The notes beneath the pieces are model-generated. The model had not been told where the DNA came from. It saw only the letters and a list, made by a program, of their open reading frames with translations, and searched no databases. Source: Boseongicola sp. SB0675_bin_26 (lineage in GTDB: Bacteria > Pseudomonadota > Alphaproteobacteria > Rhodobacterales > Rhodobacteraceae). Taken from it: a DNA stretch of 5,862 nucleotides. Below are positions 4,985 to 5,862 of this stretch, piece by piece (position 1 is the stretch's first letter; each line of letters begins with the position of its first letter). The stretch spans positions 1 to 5,862 of the forward strand of contig VYCX01000116.1 in assembly GCA_009843725.1 (NCBI GenBank), read 5' to 3'. The position numbers and the translations under genes are program-made.

Positions 4985-5862
4985 ATGAAGGCGCAAGCGC
5001 GTGTCGTTGTCATTGGAGGCGGGGTCGTCGGCTGTTCCGTCCTGTATCACCTGACCAAGCTTGGTTGGCAGGATGTCATGCTGATCGAGCGTTCGGAGCT
5101 TACCAGCGGGTCGACATGGCACGCGGCGGGCGGGTTCCACACGCTGAACGGCGACACCAACATGGCCGCGCTGCAGGGATACACGATCGGTCTCTACGAC
5201 GAGCTTGAGAAAAGGACCGGCATGTCGTGCGGCCTGCATCACTGTGGCGGGCTGACCCTGGCCGACACGCCCGAACGTCTGGACATGCTCAAGGCCGAGC
5301 GCGCGAAGCATCGCTACATGGGGCTGGAGACCCGGATGCTGACCCCCGCCGAGATCGTCGAGATTGCGGACTTCGTGAATGTAGACGGCGTTTTGGGTGC
5401 GCTCTACGATCCTCTCGACGGTCACCTTGATCCGTCCGGAACGACACATGCCTATGCCAAGGCCGCCCGGATGGGCGGTGCCGAGATCGTCACGCAAAAC
5501 CGCGTGATCGAAACCAATGTTCGCGCGGACGGCGACTGGGACGTGATTACGGAGAAAGGCGCCGTCGTTGCGGAGCACGTGGTCAATGCGGGAGGTCTGT
5601 GGGCGCGAGAGGTCGCGTCAATGGCGGGCATCTATCTGCCGCTGCTGCCGATGGCACACCAGTATCTCGTGACCGAGGATGTTCCGGAAGTCGCGGCACG
5701 GGAACAGGAGATTCCGCATGTCATCGATCCGGGAGGCGAAAGCTATCTGAGGCAGGAAGGCAAGGGGTTCGTGATCGGCTTCTACGAGCAGCCCTGCGAA
5801 CCGTGGTCCGTGGACGGCACGCCCTGGGACTTCGGACATGAACTGCTGAACGACCAGTTCGA
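4985..5862 (+). CDS. FAD-dependent oxidoreductase, dimethylglycine/sarcosine dehydrogenase-like (3' end outside window)
   Basis: The first 292 residues of a DAO-type flavoprotein are visible; the frame is open at the window edge. AGGAGA lies five bases before the ATG. A dinucleotide-binding fold opens the protein: VVVIGGGVVG (7-16) has GxGxxG, and Glu35 ends the second strand, where it would bind ribose. SGSTWHAAGG (41-50) is the hallmark of the DMGDH/sarcosine dehydrogenase group, where the His (His46 here) carries FAD covalently. NAGGLWA (201-207) and MAHQYLVTE (223-231) are further FAD-domain motifs of the family. Such enzymes oxidise N-methyl groups of tertiary or secondary amines, and the full-length ones of about 800 residues pass the one-carbon unit to tetrahydrofolate through a C-terminal GcvT-like domain. 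Whether that domain is present cannot be seen here. Following a Rieske oxygenase, it would act on the demethylated product. Confidence 0.92.
   Translation, partial: MKAQARVVVIGGGVVGCSVLYHLTKLGWQDVMLIERSELTSGSTWHAAGGFHTLNGDTNMAALQGYTIGLYDELEKRTGMSCGLHHCGGLTLADTPERLDMLKAERAKHRYMGLETRMLTPAEIVEIADFVNVDGVLGALYDPLDGHLDPSGTTHAYAKAARMGGAEIVTQNRVIETNVRADGDWDVITEKGAVVAEHVVNAGGLWAREVASMAGIYLPLLPMAHQYLVTEDVPEVAAREQEIPHVIDPGGESYLRQEGKGFVIGFYEQPCEPWSVDGTPWDFGHELLNDQF

Noticed and set aside
4493..5578. Minus-strand open frame of 361 codons across the small gene and the flavoprotein gene
   Set aside because: It spans two well-supported plus-strand genes and shows no recognisable domain; it is an antisense shadow.
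1..5862. CRISPR array, rRNA, complete tRNA or a recognisable transposase gene
   Set aside because: No regularly spaced repeats, no full cloverleaf and no transposase motifs were seen on either strand.

Overview
The window (5,862 bases, moderately high GC) looks like an accessory, partly rearranged stretch of an alphaproteobacterial genome of the rhizobial or rhodobacterial kind. This placement rests on codon use, on the gene families present (ABC carbohydrate transport, a class IIA HAD protein, Gfo/Idh/MocA oxidoreductase, Rieske oxygenase, dimethylglycine-dehydrogenase-like flavoprotein) and on their order. It is an inference, not a database match.

Left part (1-1230, minus strand): remains of a carbohydrate-type ABC transporter operon. 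A solute-binding protein gene has lost its 5' half. After a very stable intergenic hairpin comes a MalF/UgpA-type permease gene that keeps only its first ~135 codons. The transport system is broken at both ends, near positions 50-57 and 1224-1229, and cannot work as encoded here.

Middle part (1226-2359): a class IIA HAD-like phosphatase gene on the plus strand abuts the cut binding-protein gene head to head. It has nearly its full reading frame but no standard start codon ahead of its catalytic motif, so the same junction probably removed its start. The following 270-base non-coding stretch is rich in dyad symmetry: a long GC-rich hairpin, a perfect 17-base palindrome over a possible -35 box, and a tRNA T-arm look-alike.

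Right part (2360-5862, plus strand): a compact, apparently intact operon. In order it encodes a Gfo/Idh/MocA NAD(P)-dependent oxidoreductase, a Rieske non-heme iron oxygenase alpha subunit, a 78-residue helical protein whose GTG start overlaps the oxygenase stop, and a DMGDH/sarcosine-dehydrogenase-like FAD protein that runs off the window. Taken together this suggests stepwise oxidative N-demethylation of a quaternary or tertiary methylamine: the Rieske enzyme would remove one methyl group, the flavoprotein another, and the Gfo/Idh enzyme would oxidise a hydroxyl or sugar-like part of the substrate. The substrate is unknown, and the reductase a Rieske oxygenase normally needs is not in the window.
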